Positions 11,847-24,363 of a DNA stretch of 64,000 bases are shown in pieces. The stretch is from Tetmemena sp. SeJ-2015. Taxonomy: Eukaryota > Ciliophora > Spirotrichea > Sporadotrichida > Oxytrichidae. The translations under genes and the position numbers were made by a program. The notes beneath the pieces are model-generated. The model saw nothing but the letters and a program-made list of their open reading frames with translations. It had not been told where the DNA came from and searched no databases. The first letter of the stretch is position 1, and each line of letters begins with the position of its first letter. The stretch spans positions 62,001 through 126,000 of the forward strand of contig JAJKFJ010022211.1 in the NCBI GenBank assembly GCA_027382625.1. The letters run 5' to 3'.

Positions 11847-12134
11847 TTTATAAAGAAGTATAATCAGCGATTCTTTTCCTTATTATATCTACAACAACAC
11901 ATATTTTAGAATCTTAACTCACTTTAAGAAGGAGATATATATATAGTATTGGAGGTTGTTAAATAATTTCTCTAAAACTTCAAAATGGGTTTTAAACATT
12001 AAATATAGACTTAAGATTGTTCAATTTAAACTGTCTCAATTACTACTCTTCCATTCATAAATAATTATACGTGGCTAGTAGTCTTAATTAAAGTGAAGGA
12101 AAAATTCGCTGTTTGAAAATAAGTAGTAAGAAAA
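11847..12134. other. Divergent intergenic region
   Basis: AT-rich spacer between the start codons of the MORN gene (minus) and the hydrolase gene (plus). Promoters for both must lie here or be shared, but no motif could be recognised. Confidence 0.5.
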
Positions 12135-13707
12135 ATGGAAGAAGAAAAGCTTAAAATAACTTAATTAAAGGGCCATCAAATAACCTAGTCCAACTCGCAA
12201 AGACCCATCCTTTTCAAAATTTTGTATTCAGTAGGACGCTTGCTCTTCAAAACCCTTTTATTCGTTTTGATTTTCCTACTTTGTATAATCGCGGCTCTCT
12301 ACCATTTCTAAGAGAAAATAATTTATCTTCCCTCACAACCGATTCAATACTCTGAGGATAACCCAAGAGGCCTTTAAAACCCCTATTAAAGAGGAATAAA
12401 ATATGAAAATGTGGAGACTATTACATCTGATGGATTGACTCTCAGAGGGTAAGTAGTGAATTTTACAATGTTAACTTACGAGTCCTTAACTTCTTAACTT
12501 AGATGGTATAAAGGTAATTAAGTGTTTTTGAATGGGATCATATAAATTAAATAGTTCTTAAATACAACTTAAAGTTCTTCGTTTACGAGGATATTATCAG
12601 GTTTGAAGGGGAAAAGTGAGGGTTAATAACTTTAAGATATGAAATAGGAAAAAATTAGGTTTTTATTAAAATTAGACACCCCAGTGTTAATCACAGATCT
12701 GTACAGAGAAATTCTATTAAACATTAGAGCTTTAATTATGCCTCAAAATTATATATGAAGCTCCAATCAATAAGCGAAATCTTAAATCATTATAACATTA
12801 ATCTCATCTCTAATTTAGAATTAGGCTTTGATCTTATTCTTATAACCCACGATTCACTTCACTTATTTCTCTTTATGTTACAAAAGAAAAATGCTCACTT
12901 GCAGCCTACTGTTCTATTTATGCACGAAAACGCTGGTAGTAAGTTAGACGATAACAGGCAACTAAAAATAAATTTTGAATTTAGATCTTGGACTAAGACT
13001 TAACTATTGGCAAATGCTATATGAGGAGCTAGGACTCAATGTGCTCGCATTTGCTTACAGAGGATATTCTGAAAGCGATGGGTTTCCAACAGAAGAGGGG
13101 CTGAAAAAAGATGCTCACGTAAGAATTAATTTCAAATACCGTCTCATTATATTTTAGGCTATAGTAGACTTTGTGTTAAATGAGAACAGAATAGACAAGT
13201 CGAAACTATTTATTTAAGGGAGATCTTTAGGAGGTGCGGTGTCTATTTATACAATCAGCTAGTACCCTGATTTATTTAGAGGAGCGATAATTGAAAACAC
13301 CTTTACTTCTATTGATGAAATGGCAGATCACTTATTCTTCTTTATTAAATACATTAAGGATTGGCTTTTGAGGAACAACTGGAGATCAATTGAATTAGTA
13401 GGAGATATAAAAATACCTTTACTGTATATTACCGGTAATGAAGATGAATTAGTGCCATATGAGTAAACTCAAGTTCTTTTTCAGCTGAGTCAAAACGCTG
13501 CATTCAGAAATATAGTAAGGCTTTGTAATTTAAAACACTATTTAGTATGTCGTTAAAGGAGGCACGCACAACGATACTTGGTATATAGGAGGAGCCGAAT
13601 ACTTATAAAAAATTGAGCAATTTATTAAGAAGGCACTAAAAACTAAAGTTAATTAGGAAAAAGTTACAAGAAAGCTCAACACTTTGAGCTCTAAAGATGA
13701 TTTATGA
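12135..13707 (+). CDS. ABHD13/Bem46-like alpha/beta hydrolase with N-terminal membrane anchor
   Basis: Serine hydrolase of the Bem46/ABHD13 family, whose members are membrane-anchored and include deacylases. From ATG 12135: MEEEKLKITQLKGHQ, a hydrophobic anchor (LLFVLIFLLCIIAALY), ENVETITSDGLTLRGW, FMHENAGNLGLRL, VLAFAYRGYSESDGFPTEEG, the nucleophile elbow IQGRSLGGAV (Ser; the Q is TAA), NTFTSIDEM, the acid GNEDELVP, and the His in KGGTHNDTW. The catalytic triad S-D-H is complete. GT-AG introns of about 35-55 bp at about 12449, 12931, 13119 and 13514 restore frame. A longer gap, 12513 to about 12895, was not resolved and may hold an intron plus an IES. Stop TGA 13705-13707. Confidence 0.92.
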
Positions 13708-13794
13708 ACGATTAAAATTTTATATTTCCTTTTAATAGCTTTGAATGAAAAGTTATAAATATGTGAAGGTTTATAAATTATAAAAAAGTGATTA

Positions 13795-15260
13795 TCAAAT
13801 TTCGGGTAAAGAAAACTTTACTTGCAATTTTTTATCATTGATTTGGCTTTTATTTTTTACTCTCTAGATTAGTTTATCCGCTCTTTTGAGCATCTTTTCC
13901 GCTTTTTCAAATTCAAACTGCATTGCATTAGACTCTGAAATCATTCTTTCAATAAATTTCTTTGACTTGTCTTCGTTATTCTAAGAATTTATTCCATTAG
14001 AATTATTTGAATCTTTCTTCAAAATATTGATACTTTATCTAAGTAGGGAATAAAAAAATCAACATCTTTTAAATAATTATTAAAATTCCGCAATTGCAAT
14101 TCTATTAAAAAAGAACAGCAAAGATATTTTTTAAAAAAATCATTTCATCTTAAGGAGTTATTTGAAAAAGTATTTGGATGTTCTAGCATTAAAGAAAGTC
14201 AAATAAGTAATTTAAAATTTATTTCCCTTTTTATTTAAAAACTTTCTAAGCATTATAACTTCTTCCTGTAGATTAAAGCCTCTTTCTTTTATTCCCCATT
14301 TTTGGAGAATGTTTTAATTTTGAAAATTTAGAATCTTTCATCATCGGTATCTCATCTTCAAGAGCCCTTTATTCCTGTACATTATCAGAATCTACAGAAT
14401 TTTAGATTATCAATAGTGATAATTTTTCTCCTCTTTTAAGTATTTTTTAATCTCTTTGCGCTATCTCTTAATTCAGCGATTCTTAAGTAGGGGTCTTTTC
14501 TCTATTAGCCTATTGATAACGATCTTCTTGCTTTTTAACTTATCTTTGTTAGGCTTGATCTTTATAGTTTACTCCCACCTATTTCTAATCAATAAGATTA
14601 ATGGACTGAGGACTTAAGCTTTTTTAAAATGAGGAAAGAGCAAACTTTTGGGAGTTGATCTTTTCTCTTGAATTATTTTTAATGATTACGGCTGGATTTA
14701 TCTGCTAAAAAGTTTCACTTTGAGAGTGCTTTTTATTTCCCCCAGAAGTTTTCGATACATCTTTACCCTCACCTTTCAATGGTTATCTTTCAGTAATAGA
14801 AAAGATAAATATATAGGCATAGACAAGCTTAACAAATTACCAGATGTTTCAGAATTTTGGAGAATACTCTATAGTTCTCTTTATTTCTTGTCGATGTAAT
14901 CTTGAAGTTTAATTAGGTTTCCAGATTATTATGGGACCCTTCTTTAGCTTAATTGCTTCAAGTGAGGGTCTGGTGCGTATGAATTCTACTAAATACTAAT
15001 TGCTTTACTCTTCTATGAGGTTATATAAATAATGAGGGTAGTCTGACACTATCAGGATATTACATAGCACTCTAGGTATTAGACTATTAAGTTGTCTTTA
15101 GCAATTTTATTGTGTTCCTCTATAGATATTCTTTTTCAGCATTGTGATCTTCATCCGGGTGCTAAGAAATTTAAGTTGACTAGGTTTTAATGTCTTCTCT
15201 AAAATTTTAACCTATCAAGCCTTATAGAGTAAGATCACCATTTATTAGGTAGATTGCATA
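13795..15260 (-). CDS. Unrecognised protein, disordered C-terminal half; possible J-domain-like HPD motif
   Basis: The minus strand is open in the ciliate code through most of the interval. The C-terminal half is Ser/Lys/Gln-rich (DVSKTSGGNKKHSQSETF, QSINLIDQKQVGVNYKDQ, NREKTPTQESLNQEIAQ), followed by a helical stretch ERMISESNAMQFEFEKAEK before TGA at 13797-13795. Near 15150 one frame contains HPDEDHNAEKEY, like the HPD turn of DnaJ J-domains, and another continues EEHNKIAKDNLIVQYLE. The two are in different frames, so a junction must lie between them if both are real. The J-domain idea is inference from the tripeptide and its acidic, Asn-rich context only. The start codon is not defined. 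Confidence 0.45.
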
Positions 15261-15518
15261 AAAGCAAAATGAAGATTTCGTGAGAACTTGGATTGGTAAA
15301 GGAGGAATTAGTGGCAATTGATCTGGGAGGAAGTGAAAGTAAACTCCATGTTTGTTGGAATTAGATTTATTATAATTAGAGATCTTAATTATTCTAAGTC
15401 GAGGTGGCTGCCACCTTTAATTAAAAGGTGATCAATTAAATTTTAAGACATTGGAGCGGCTGGCGATTAATTTCTAATGTGATCAGCAATTGGGGTTTAA
15501 TTAAGATTTCACTGACTT

Positions 15519-15862
15519 GCTCTACTACTACTATAATAAACTACTACTACTACTACTACTACTACTAACTATACTACTACTATATATAATACTATACTTC
15601 TACTACTTACTACTATACTACTACTACTAACTACTATACTATACTACTATATATACTTCTAATATACTACTACTATATTTACACTATACTACTACTACTA
15701 CTACTACTCTACTACTACTTACTACTACTACTACTACACTACTACATACTACTACTACTACTACTATACTACTATACATACTACTACTACTTACTACTAC
15801 TATACTACTACTACTACTCTACTACTACTACTACTATCTATACTACTACTATACTACTACTA

Positions 15863-15896
<34 letters not shown>

Positions 15897-16068
15897 ACTA
15901 CTACTACTACTATCTACTATACTACTACTACACTACTAATACTACAACATACTATACTACTATATATACTACTACTACTATACTACTACTACTACTATAC
16001 TAACTACTTACTACTACTACTACTATACTACACTACTACTACTACTACTACTACTACATATACTACTA

Positions 16069-16112
<44 letters not shown>

Positions 16113-16152
16113 ACTACTACTACTACATACTATACACTACAACTACTATACA

Positions 16153-16215
<63 letters not shown>

Positions 16216-16236
16216 ACTACTGCTACTACTACTACT
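15519..16236. repeat. Imperfect (TAC)n trinucleotide tract, about 0.7 kb
   Basis: About 720 bp of TAC/ACT repeats broken by single-base losses and by TATA or TAACTAC interruptions. It has no open frame of its own, but the right flank is the minus-strand exon at about 16245-16470, whose frame runs into it as poly-Ser/poly-Val. Irregular indels could be natural or long-read sequencing error. Confidence 0.9.
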
Positions 16237-16244
16237 AACACAAG

Positions 16245-18890
16245 TCAGTGAACATATTTGAGGTAAGTCCATCTTCATTTCCGTTTATTCTCTTTACGCA
16301 ATTGACAATGATCATACTCTATTAGAAGCGATGCGATTCTGACCTTTTGCTTTTCAAATTTACTTGGGTGAACTACTCTTTAAAGTTTGATACATTTTGT
16401 ATTTGTATGCTAGTTGATCGAAGATTCTCTGCACTCTTTTCAGTATAAATTCAAATATATATTAAGCCGTTATTTATTCAGCAACTCGTTTAAAATTCTT
16501 ACTTGTGATACTTTCTATCAAATTATTGAACTCTGTTTTCTTTGACCTTTCATTAGCATTTTAAATTGCAATTAATTAACGTGTAATTTTAATAGCTCTC
16601 GCATTGAAAATATTGTGATCATTTATATTTTATACCGTTTATGGATTTGCAACATTGTTATTGTGTATTTAATTTATTGAGCTTTGCTTAAGCTCCTCTT
16701 TAAAATTATAAACTCATTACATATATATTTTACACTTTGATGATTGCAATTTTCTAAGAAGTGAGTGTTTTTAAGTTTGAAGCCTCTTGATAACTTATAC
16801 TTTCAATTCCATTCTTCACATGAATAAATCCTTTGTGGTAATTTAGTTAATGCTTATGAAGTAGTCTCTACTGCTTGGATCTCGTAGTTTCTGGAATCTA
16901 TTCAGACAACTCAATACCTGAAATTGAGTCTAACGACTTCCTTTTCTAAAAATAATACTAAGGATACATAGTTTCTAATGTTAGTTTAGTTGAGGAGGAT
17001 TATCAATTATCTAAATTGTTCGGTTCTTCTAATGGACCACAGTTCCTTCGACCTTGGGATGATAATTTAAGGGAGGTAGTTAATCTTCTAATTTGCTCTG
17101 TCTCTGGTCTATTTATAGATTCTGTTAATTGTATACTTGATTAATATTCTTGTAAAAGCTACTTTGCATAACTTATTATTACTAAAGCTTAATTTTTACA
17201 TTAAAAAAGAAAAATATAGCTAGCTGGCTCCCATTTTTGACTTTGAATCGAATTATTTAAGATATATGTTTGCTGCTTATTGCAGTATGGGATCCTTAGA
17301 CTGTGCTTCAGCTATTATTTCCTTAAAAGGTTTGACGTCAGCAGGTTTATCTTGGGATTATAATATTCCTGAGGACTTCTGGTTGGCAGATTTCTTATTT
17401 AAGCTGCTTTATTAAGTTTACATGTGGTTTTCTGCCTTTGATACCCTTGAATTGATTGGCACTGCTACTTGCTTGTTAGAATTCACAGATTTATAGAAAT
17501 AGTAATATAAATTTGATTTAGTTCTTGAAGATTGGAGCTTGTTTATTACAAAGGACTTAACTCCATTATTGGCATTTGTATCATATAAAAACTTATAATT
17601 AAGTAATAAAATCCAGAGAGCTTTTCAATTTCTTAGAGCGATCTACTGAATCTCTGTATTCATTTTCGCTCTCTTTTAATTATGGAGTTTCTATCTTGGG
17701 AAATAAAACTTTCTCAGCCTGCTCTAATTGAATTCTAGATGATCGTGTTTTTTACCCTGGCATATTTTATTTGAAATTTTATTCCTCTGGTTGATAGAGG
17801 TCTATAGATTCCTGTCGAGAATTCTTTTTAGTAAATGCTTTCTTCTTTTTCTGTAAATAAGATAAAGGATAAATCGAGTTGAATTTTAAGAATGTCAATT
17901 GTAACTTATGGGCTCTGACGATCTTACTTTGACTTCATTTAGAGTTTAATATTACTCCATCCATATTTATTCAAGACATTAAATTATTAGGTTAATCATC
18001 GACCGAAGTAATTTAGAAGCAATTTAATAAAAATAAATATAAACTAGACAGTAGGCTTAAATTTCAAAGTGAAAAATGTTCAAAAATATGTTTCATATTG
18101 ATAGTTTTAAATTGAAAAGTAAATTTATTTGTTTTAATTCAATATTAGACTACTCTGTGCCTGAATTATTATAGCTGAGAATTTAATAAAAAAGAGAATT
18201 AAATTAGACATTAAATTAAAATGGAATAAATCAGTGACAGTTGAAGTGGGTCCAATTTAAATAATTATTACACCATTCGATTCAGCATAAAATTCTAAGA
18301 ACTTTTTATCCTTACAACTTTTGTGTGGGATCGCTCAATACAGAGTTATAAGCGACACAAGTGACGAAGAATTCAAGATTGAAGATGAAGAAGAGTGCGT
18401 GAGTCATATCTCTCTAATGAGAGGTGCTGAGACAATGATTAAAGAAGAAACTCATATTAATTTTTGATTCTCTATCGAACAAGCTGCAGATCAAGGGGTG
18501 AATCATCGATTTCAACTGACACGAAGTTGCAACTCTCCATTTATTATTTTAACCAATCACCGATTTTAATTAAAATTCTTACTATATTGCTATCCTAACT
18601 TTAAGCTCTGCTATTTTCTGAAATACTCAACCTACTGATAATTTTATGGTTGTGATGCTAGTCAAAATTATCTTATTTAAGGAAGTCTTATTATGAAAAG
18701 TACTCACTAGCTATCTCATCTACATAGATAAAAGATCTCTATTGATTCTGCCCCTGTTCTAATTATTCTTCGTTTTGTATGTCTAATATGCTTGTCAAAT
18801 GAGAGTTATCATTTTTGGAATCGGCTGCAAAATACTCTTGCTATATTTCCTAATTAAGCAACATATGATAATATCACAAATATTTACGTT
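16245..18890 (-). CDS. Unrecognised minus-strand gene, several segments
   Basis: Minus-strand pieces with the Q/N/S/K-rich look of ciliate genes: about 18700-18860 (NQEIQQEYFAADSKNDNS, EEQLEQGQNQQRSF), 17640-17760 (QLEQAEKVLFPKIETPQL), 17220-17560 (SVNSNKQVAVPINSRVS, KPADVKPFKEIIAEAQSK), 16780-17100 (EEPNNLDNQQSSSTKL, KRKSLDSISGIELSEQIP) and 16245-16470 (KRVQRIFDQLAYKYKMYQ). They are divided by AT-rich frame breaks that fit IESs. The opposite strand is also partly open but richer in Phe/Leu/Trp, which argues against it being coding. No family was recognised, and the 3' end lies next to or inside the TAC tract. Confidence 0.4.
18195..18467 (+). CDS. C-terminal segment of an unrecognised plus-strand gene
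   Basis: A plus-strand stretch in the ciliate code ends at TGA near 18467: LDIKLKWNKSVTVEVGPIQ, TPFDSAQNSKNFLSL, AQYRVISDTSDEEFKIEDEE, MRGAETMIKEETHINF. The acidic, charged C-terminus is convincing as protein. It lies inside a region otherwise coding on the minus strand, so it may be an inverted or interleaved macronuclear-destined segment belonging to a gene elsewhere, or the end of a separate gene whose start was not found. Confidence 0.4.
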
Positions 18891-19239
18891 TTTCTAATGT
18901 GGAACGTTTTGAATGGGGGATGTTATCTTATTAGATTTAAGCTCGATTTTTTACTCAGATTTTTAGTTATATTAATTTTGCAAAACCATTATATAGCCTG
19001 TATTTGTATCAGTGTTCTTTTCTCCGCTTATGTTATCTCCTTTTGAATTTTGCACGTTCTATTATTTCTATGAGCCACTTTAGAGAACTGCAGAATTCTC
19101 AACTTAATGAGACTACTGTTGCACTTACATTTCATTTAATTTCATTTATTTAACTTTAATATCCTAACTCTTTATTTTTAATTACAATTCAGAATCATTT
19201 ATTAAAAAGAAAAATAAAGAGAAGTCTGCTTCTTCTTTA

Positions 19240-19830
19240 TTTTTTATTCATTACTTGTTAAAAGAAATGGAAAATTAATTCTACCTGATCAGTTCTCCAA
19301 ACTCACAGTAAAATCAAACACCAAATAAAAAGATTTCTGCATTTTTCTCTCCTGAAAATGGGATATACCAAATTAATCCCTCATTCAAAAGATCATCAAA
19401 CTTGTGCAATTAATTCTGCACATAATCATTTCCTTTCTTAGTTTACTAGGAGCTTAGCAATAGCCAGTTGACAAGAGAAATATGGAAGTTAGAAGGTAAT
19501 CCACAGTCACAGAAAATTAAGATTAATTCTCCTTTTTTTCTTAAATTTTGAGCCGCTACTAAATTCACACTAGTCCCTACAGCTTCCTTGAGACATTTTG
19601 AGCCAGCAACTTAAGAATAATAATTTTTTGCGAGTGAAGTCAAGACTCATGAAGGATTCAGATATTACAGTCTTCAAATGATAATGCATATGCTTATTGT
19701 TAGTGTATATTTCAACATTGAGGCAGGAAGAGAAACAGAAATAGGGTATGATGGAAACTAAAATCCTACTTTCTAGTAGCCAATATCTCTTTTGAAGGAA
19801 TAGCAAGAGTAGTTCATTTAGAGAGGAGGG
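19240..19830 (-). CDS. Unrecognised minus-strand coding stretch
   Basis: Continuous minus-strand frame in the ciliate code: SYPISVSLPASMLKYTLT, NPSQVLTSLAKNYYSQVAGS, LKEAVGTSVNLVAAQNLRKK, ELILIFCDCGLPSNFHISLV, NYVQ-like QLHKFDDLLNEGLIWYIPF, EIFLFGVQFYCEFGELIR. The run AVGTSVNLVAAQNLRKKGELILIF-like core suggests a folded enzyme or secreted domain, but no family was recognised. Strand is chosen on composition. A standard-code frame of 88 codons overlaps it but is hydrophobic and less convincing. Confidence 0.4.
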
Positions 19831-19859
19831 TTTCAACTAACTTCTGAGTTCTATAAAGA

Positions 19860-20430
19860 ACTGGGAGTAGCAAATACAGATTAAAAGCATGGATAAAGAA
19901 AAATAATTAAAAAATCAAACTTACCTAATATTCTACAATCTAAATTATTATAAATTATTGTATTAACTAATATTCGGTTTTTAGTATGCCACTGAATGAT
20001 ATCATCATCTTTAAGATACTAACAATAATCAAATTAGCCCTTTTTATTGCTTAAAATAGATTATGCTTAAATATTATCTCTATCTCCTTTCTCCTTCTAA
20101 AAACTAAATAAAAGAATTTTGAACTATTTTCTTATATTTGTAAAAATACACATTGCGCTAATTTTAAGATTAGCATATATTTTTTTAATATGAAAGAGTT
20201 ACTAACTATTAAGAGGTTTCCTTAAAAATAAAATGAATTCTAAAAAAATCTATCTTTAAAAATTATTTACAATAAGATAAAAAATATTTTTCAAGCTAAT
20301 TTCCTTGAAAATACTCATTAAAGGACATAAATTTGGAGATAAATAATTTTAATCCAATAATGAAAAAGAAGTTATTACTAGCTCTCTGATTTAAATGAAC
20401 AATCTATTTTAGGCATAAGTAAATTTAATT
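19860..20430. other. AT-rich region, no gene seen
   Basis: Dense A/T runs and TGA stops in every frame. Nothing resembling coding sequence, hairpin terminator or RNA gene was recognised. Confidence 0.5.
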
Positions 20431-20439
20431 TATTTTTAA

Positions 20440-23400
20440 AGCTTCTAAGCTTCATTCTCAAAGTAGTACAGTGAGGAAACATAGAAAGATGAAGAGCTAA
20501 GTTTAAAATAACCACAGAAGTAGCCTAGAGGCCTTAGGACTAATTTATTAGGACCCTAGTTGGATTAAGAGCGGCTAAGAACAAAAGCCCTCCTAGAGGA
20601 ATAAGCAACTTTCACTCCTTATGAATTCTAAACTTAATTTAATACAATGAATTAGCAGAGTAGTGTAATTGAGCCACTCTTTAAAGGTAGTTAAGCTGAA
20701 CTCAGGTCTTCAATTGCTTTTAAAAATTTAATTGCAAATACATCATTTAAAGTTGCTTTTACCTCTCAGGCTGCAGAAACCTATATTTTATTTAACCAAG
20801 AGATGCCATAATGAGGAGATAAAATCAGTGGATGAATAAATAGATACTCCTGTAATCATACCAAAGCATAAGAAAAGAAGATCAAAGATAAATCATAGCA
20901 TAGACTTAAAGATAACCAGAGCTCGCATTAAATATAAATTGATCTCATTTTTATTTTGCTCAACCCTCTTGCCAGGAAATTGATAAAGCGAAAGCTGATA
21001 AATTTATGGTTACTGTTCTTTATTGATAAAATCCAAGATAGCCTTCTTCTCATAGACGATTCAAATTACATAACCTAGCAGAGGAATTCATAAAATTAAT
21101 CATTTAAGAGTTTTGTAATTCGTTGATACCTGAAATGACTTTCTTAAACAGAAATGTCTTACACTCACAGTAAGACAATATGATTCCTCCTCTCAGCTCA
21201 GTCAACACACAAGGTTTACAAGGAGACTAGGTTTCAACATCTATGATTTTTTCTCAGCCCCTCATATCTGAAATGAGGCCTCCTTCATCCCTTGCAGATC
21301 CATCAGTAAAAATTGAAACTATCAAGCAGAGATAAACTCTCTAGTCTCCTCAAGAAGATACAATAAAATAATTGATATTTATAGTTGATTCTTTAGATGG
21401 AATGCTAGAAAGCCTTGCTTTATTATTTTTAGCCATAGAAGCGGAGTATTTGGGTCAGCAAATCGTAAATCAATCTTTAAGTTTTTAATTACAACCGATT
21501 ATAGTTATAGTTTAAGATAACTATGCGGAAAAGACTAAGCACGCAGTCTGAAAGAGAGGCAAACCATTAAGCTGATAACATATTTTTTGTTATGATTTTA
21601 AGCTGGAAACTATTCTAAGTTCAGAGAAAATATAAAGAGAGGCAAGGATAAAATAGCTACAGAGATTAAGAAAAATAATCAAGTCTACTCATCAAATAAC
21701 CTAGTCTATGAACAGTAATGACTATGAATATTTTCGTTGCTAATTTAAGTAGTGTAGAGTTTTCAGAAATCTTCACAAATGGATTGCTAGGCTCTTAAGG
21801 CCAACTAAGCAATTCCTGTAATCAGTAAATTCATGGCTTCAATAAGTAGAGAACAGACATTTCAGAAGCCATACCTGAGCCATTAGTAAAAAGAGCTAGC
21901 TTGTTTGGAGATAGTACTTAAGATCTGATGGAATAAAATGCCATTTAGAGACCAATCTTAGAATTCAAAAGTTATTTATAATTTTATAATTCCAAATTTT
22001 ATTATACATTTTTTTGCGGAATCAAAAAATACATGCTATGTATTAGAAATGATTTGATTAATTATTATTTTAATTCTTCACATTTTCCATATTTATTTTT
22101 TACAAAGCTATACACATTGATAGATTTTTTAAAAATAATTTTATCCTTTTATCATGTAATGAATTCAGCCCTTATGTAAATTTATATAATTTTTTTATGT
22201 TGTTAAAAATGAAAAGAGATTAGCATCCACTCACAAGCATCCAAAGCCAACTAGATCAAAGAAGGTACGGAACTTCCTAATCCTGGTACCAAAATAAATA
22301 TATCAGAGAGGCTGCTGCTTAATCTCATATAGAGGAATTCAAACCTGATGAAATTATTAGAACTAAGCAAATTTTAGATAAATTCAACCCGCCTAGACGC
22401 CCTTAAACAAGTACAAATATCCATCTAGATGCATATTATATTTACTAAAGATTATTTAGTAGGATGCTGAAAGTTCCATCCCCTCGTTCTATAATTACTC
22501 ACACCTAAAGGAGCATTTAATCCAAAACTACAAAGCAAACATCGACAAGATCAATAATTTACCGTCTCCATCTGTCGCTCTCGCACAGGTACCTCCATTT
22601 TCTTAGAAAAAATAAAAGAAGAGAAAAGCAAAATCAATTGGTCTCAGAGGAAATAGTTTAAATGCCGATCTTATATTTCATAATTAAAATTAAGCAGAAT
22701 AATTATATATTGAATAAAGTTTGCTCAAAAGGTATCTGCAATCTTTGGATGTTAAGTTTAATAAACTTGATATAAATAATTGCCTCACTTAATCATTAAA
22801 TTAGCATTTAAAGAAATTGCTAAGTAGGATCTTTATATCATACTAGATAATTCTCCATTAAAATGCTAAACTACTTTTCATATAGCTAACTAAGATGAAG
22901 ACCTTTTAGAAGAATTTTTACATTTAGAATTATCAATAACCAAATATGCATACTAATTTATAAAGAATAATTTTATAGCAATATAAATTTACAGATTATA
23001 TATTTTATAATCTTAGCTCTGTAAGTGTCTACAAATAAAAGAAAAGCAAGAAGAACCTACTCGGAAGTGTAGATTTAAACTCAAAATACTAAGAAGATAT
23101 AATTAGAAGCTTTAATGCAGATGAATAAAAAGAGTAGAAATTAATAAATGCAATCTAAATTAAATATTATATGAGAAATCGTAAAAGCAACTGCAGAAAC
23201 TGGTTAACATCAATATCAAACCTCAACTAGGACAACGCATGGATGTTAATATTTTTAAAGATGAAATCGCTTCTTTACTCAAGGCTTAAGACTTGATATT
23301 CATGCAAGATCCTAGAAGCAACTTCACTTAATATAAGCAGAAAAACCTTCATAACAGAGTAAGTTCAGCTGATTCCAACAACTACGATTACTAGCCAGTA

Positions 23401-24290
23401 GATCAGATTGGAAATAATCGTAATATCAAAGACAAAAAGAAGAATGAGGAAAGATATCATCACTCAAGTATCCTATCTTAGAAGAATAACTCTTCCTCAA
23501 AGCAGATTTAAAGAAGAGCAGAGCTAAATGAGTCATTCAAATCAAATCTTTAAAAATTATAACAGACATTAGATAAGCCTCAACAGATAGAATCCGATAT
23601 CCCTCGAAAGAAAAACTAAATGCAAAGCTTAAGCTTGAACCATTTAAAATTATATTTAGTATTCTAATTCCATTCTCCTAATAAACCAAGAAATATGAAT
23701 AATTTAAGCTCTTGTTACCGACCTGAATAGTAAATGTCTTTTTTTAAATGAATCAGTAAACAGTTATGGATAAAGCAGGCCTGGCGAAAATGCTTAACTA
23801 AGATTCAACAGATTGATGAACACGGATTACAGCAAAGATCTAAGTGAAGTCCGTAACAAAATGGATAGAATCAGTCAGCAGGTTAAATTAATCAATAAAG
23901 CTAAATTTGAAACATTAGAATCGTTATTTAAGTATTAAGTTTATGGTTAAAAATGGTAATAAATAGGATGAATTTAAGCAAAGCCTTAACTCCTTAAAGC
24001 AAAAGAATATCATCAACTCAAATCTACCTTTATCACCTTCTTAAAAGATCAAGATTAAAAGGTAAATCGAGAAATAATTATAATTCTAAGAGCCTCATCA
24101 GAGTGATAAAAATAAACAATAAAATTCAGAATAATTTGTATCAAACTCAAACCAATAAAAAATTTATTAACAAGGATTATCATTAACTCAAAGCAGTAAA
24201 AGAGTTACCTTTTAGATTTGATAAATGTCTATATCTTGCTTATTGAATAGATTTTTAAAAATTGCAAAATTAAAAAATAAAATCTTGAAA
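20440..24290 (+). CDS. Long disordered plus-strand protein, unrecognised
   Basis: Plus-strand segments with strong ciliate-code character: 20445-20804 (QLDQERLRTKALLEEQATF, FKGSQAELRSSIAFKN); after a very short IES, SVDEQIDTPVIIPKHKKRR; 21160-21370 (DNMIPPLSSVNTQGLQGDQ, KQRQTLQSPQEDTIKQ); 21720-21960 (KRASLFGDSTQDLMEQ); 22310-22690 (EEFKPDEIIRTKQILDKF, SVALAQVPPFSQKKQKKR); 23210-23640 (DVNIFKDEIASLLKAQD, SILSQKNNSSSKQIQRR). Short helical patches sit in a Ser/Gln/Lys-rich background. No catalytic motif was found. Colinearity and single-gene status are assumed, and the interval may contain two genes. Blocks near 21400-21700 and 21970-22200 are AT-rich and probably eliminated DNA. Confidence 0.4.
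20805..20820 (+). other. Very short IES, pointer GAGAT
   Basis: GAGAT at 20800-20804 and 20816-20820. Removing 16 bp (11 bp plus one pointer) joins ETYILFNQEI to KSVDEQIDTPV in frame; unexcised, the frame ends at TGA within the insert. Confidence 0.6.
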
Positions 24291-24363
24291 TCAAACTGAA
24301 GTTGTATCAAAGAAAAACTTGAAAAATTTAAGTGGCATCATGAATGTGGTTTGGAATACTTTA

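Noticed and set aside
15390..15440. Palindrome aggtggctgccacct as a terminator or regulatory hairpin
   Set aside because: It is a short odd-centred palindrome with no associated gene end. Nothing shows a function.
15519..16236. CRISPR array or tandem minisatellite
   Set aside because: The unit is only 3 bp, there are no spacers of constant length, and the organism is a eukaryote.
16850..17760. Plus-strand hydrophobic gene overlapping the minus-strand gene
   Set aside because: The plus frame is open but rich in Phe, Leu, Trp and Cys, as expected for the complement of Gln/Lys/Asn-rich coding. The minus frame has the composition of the confirmed genes.
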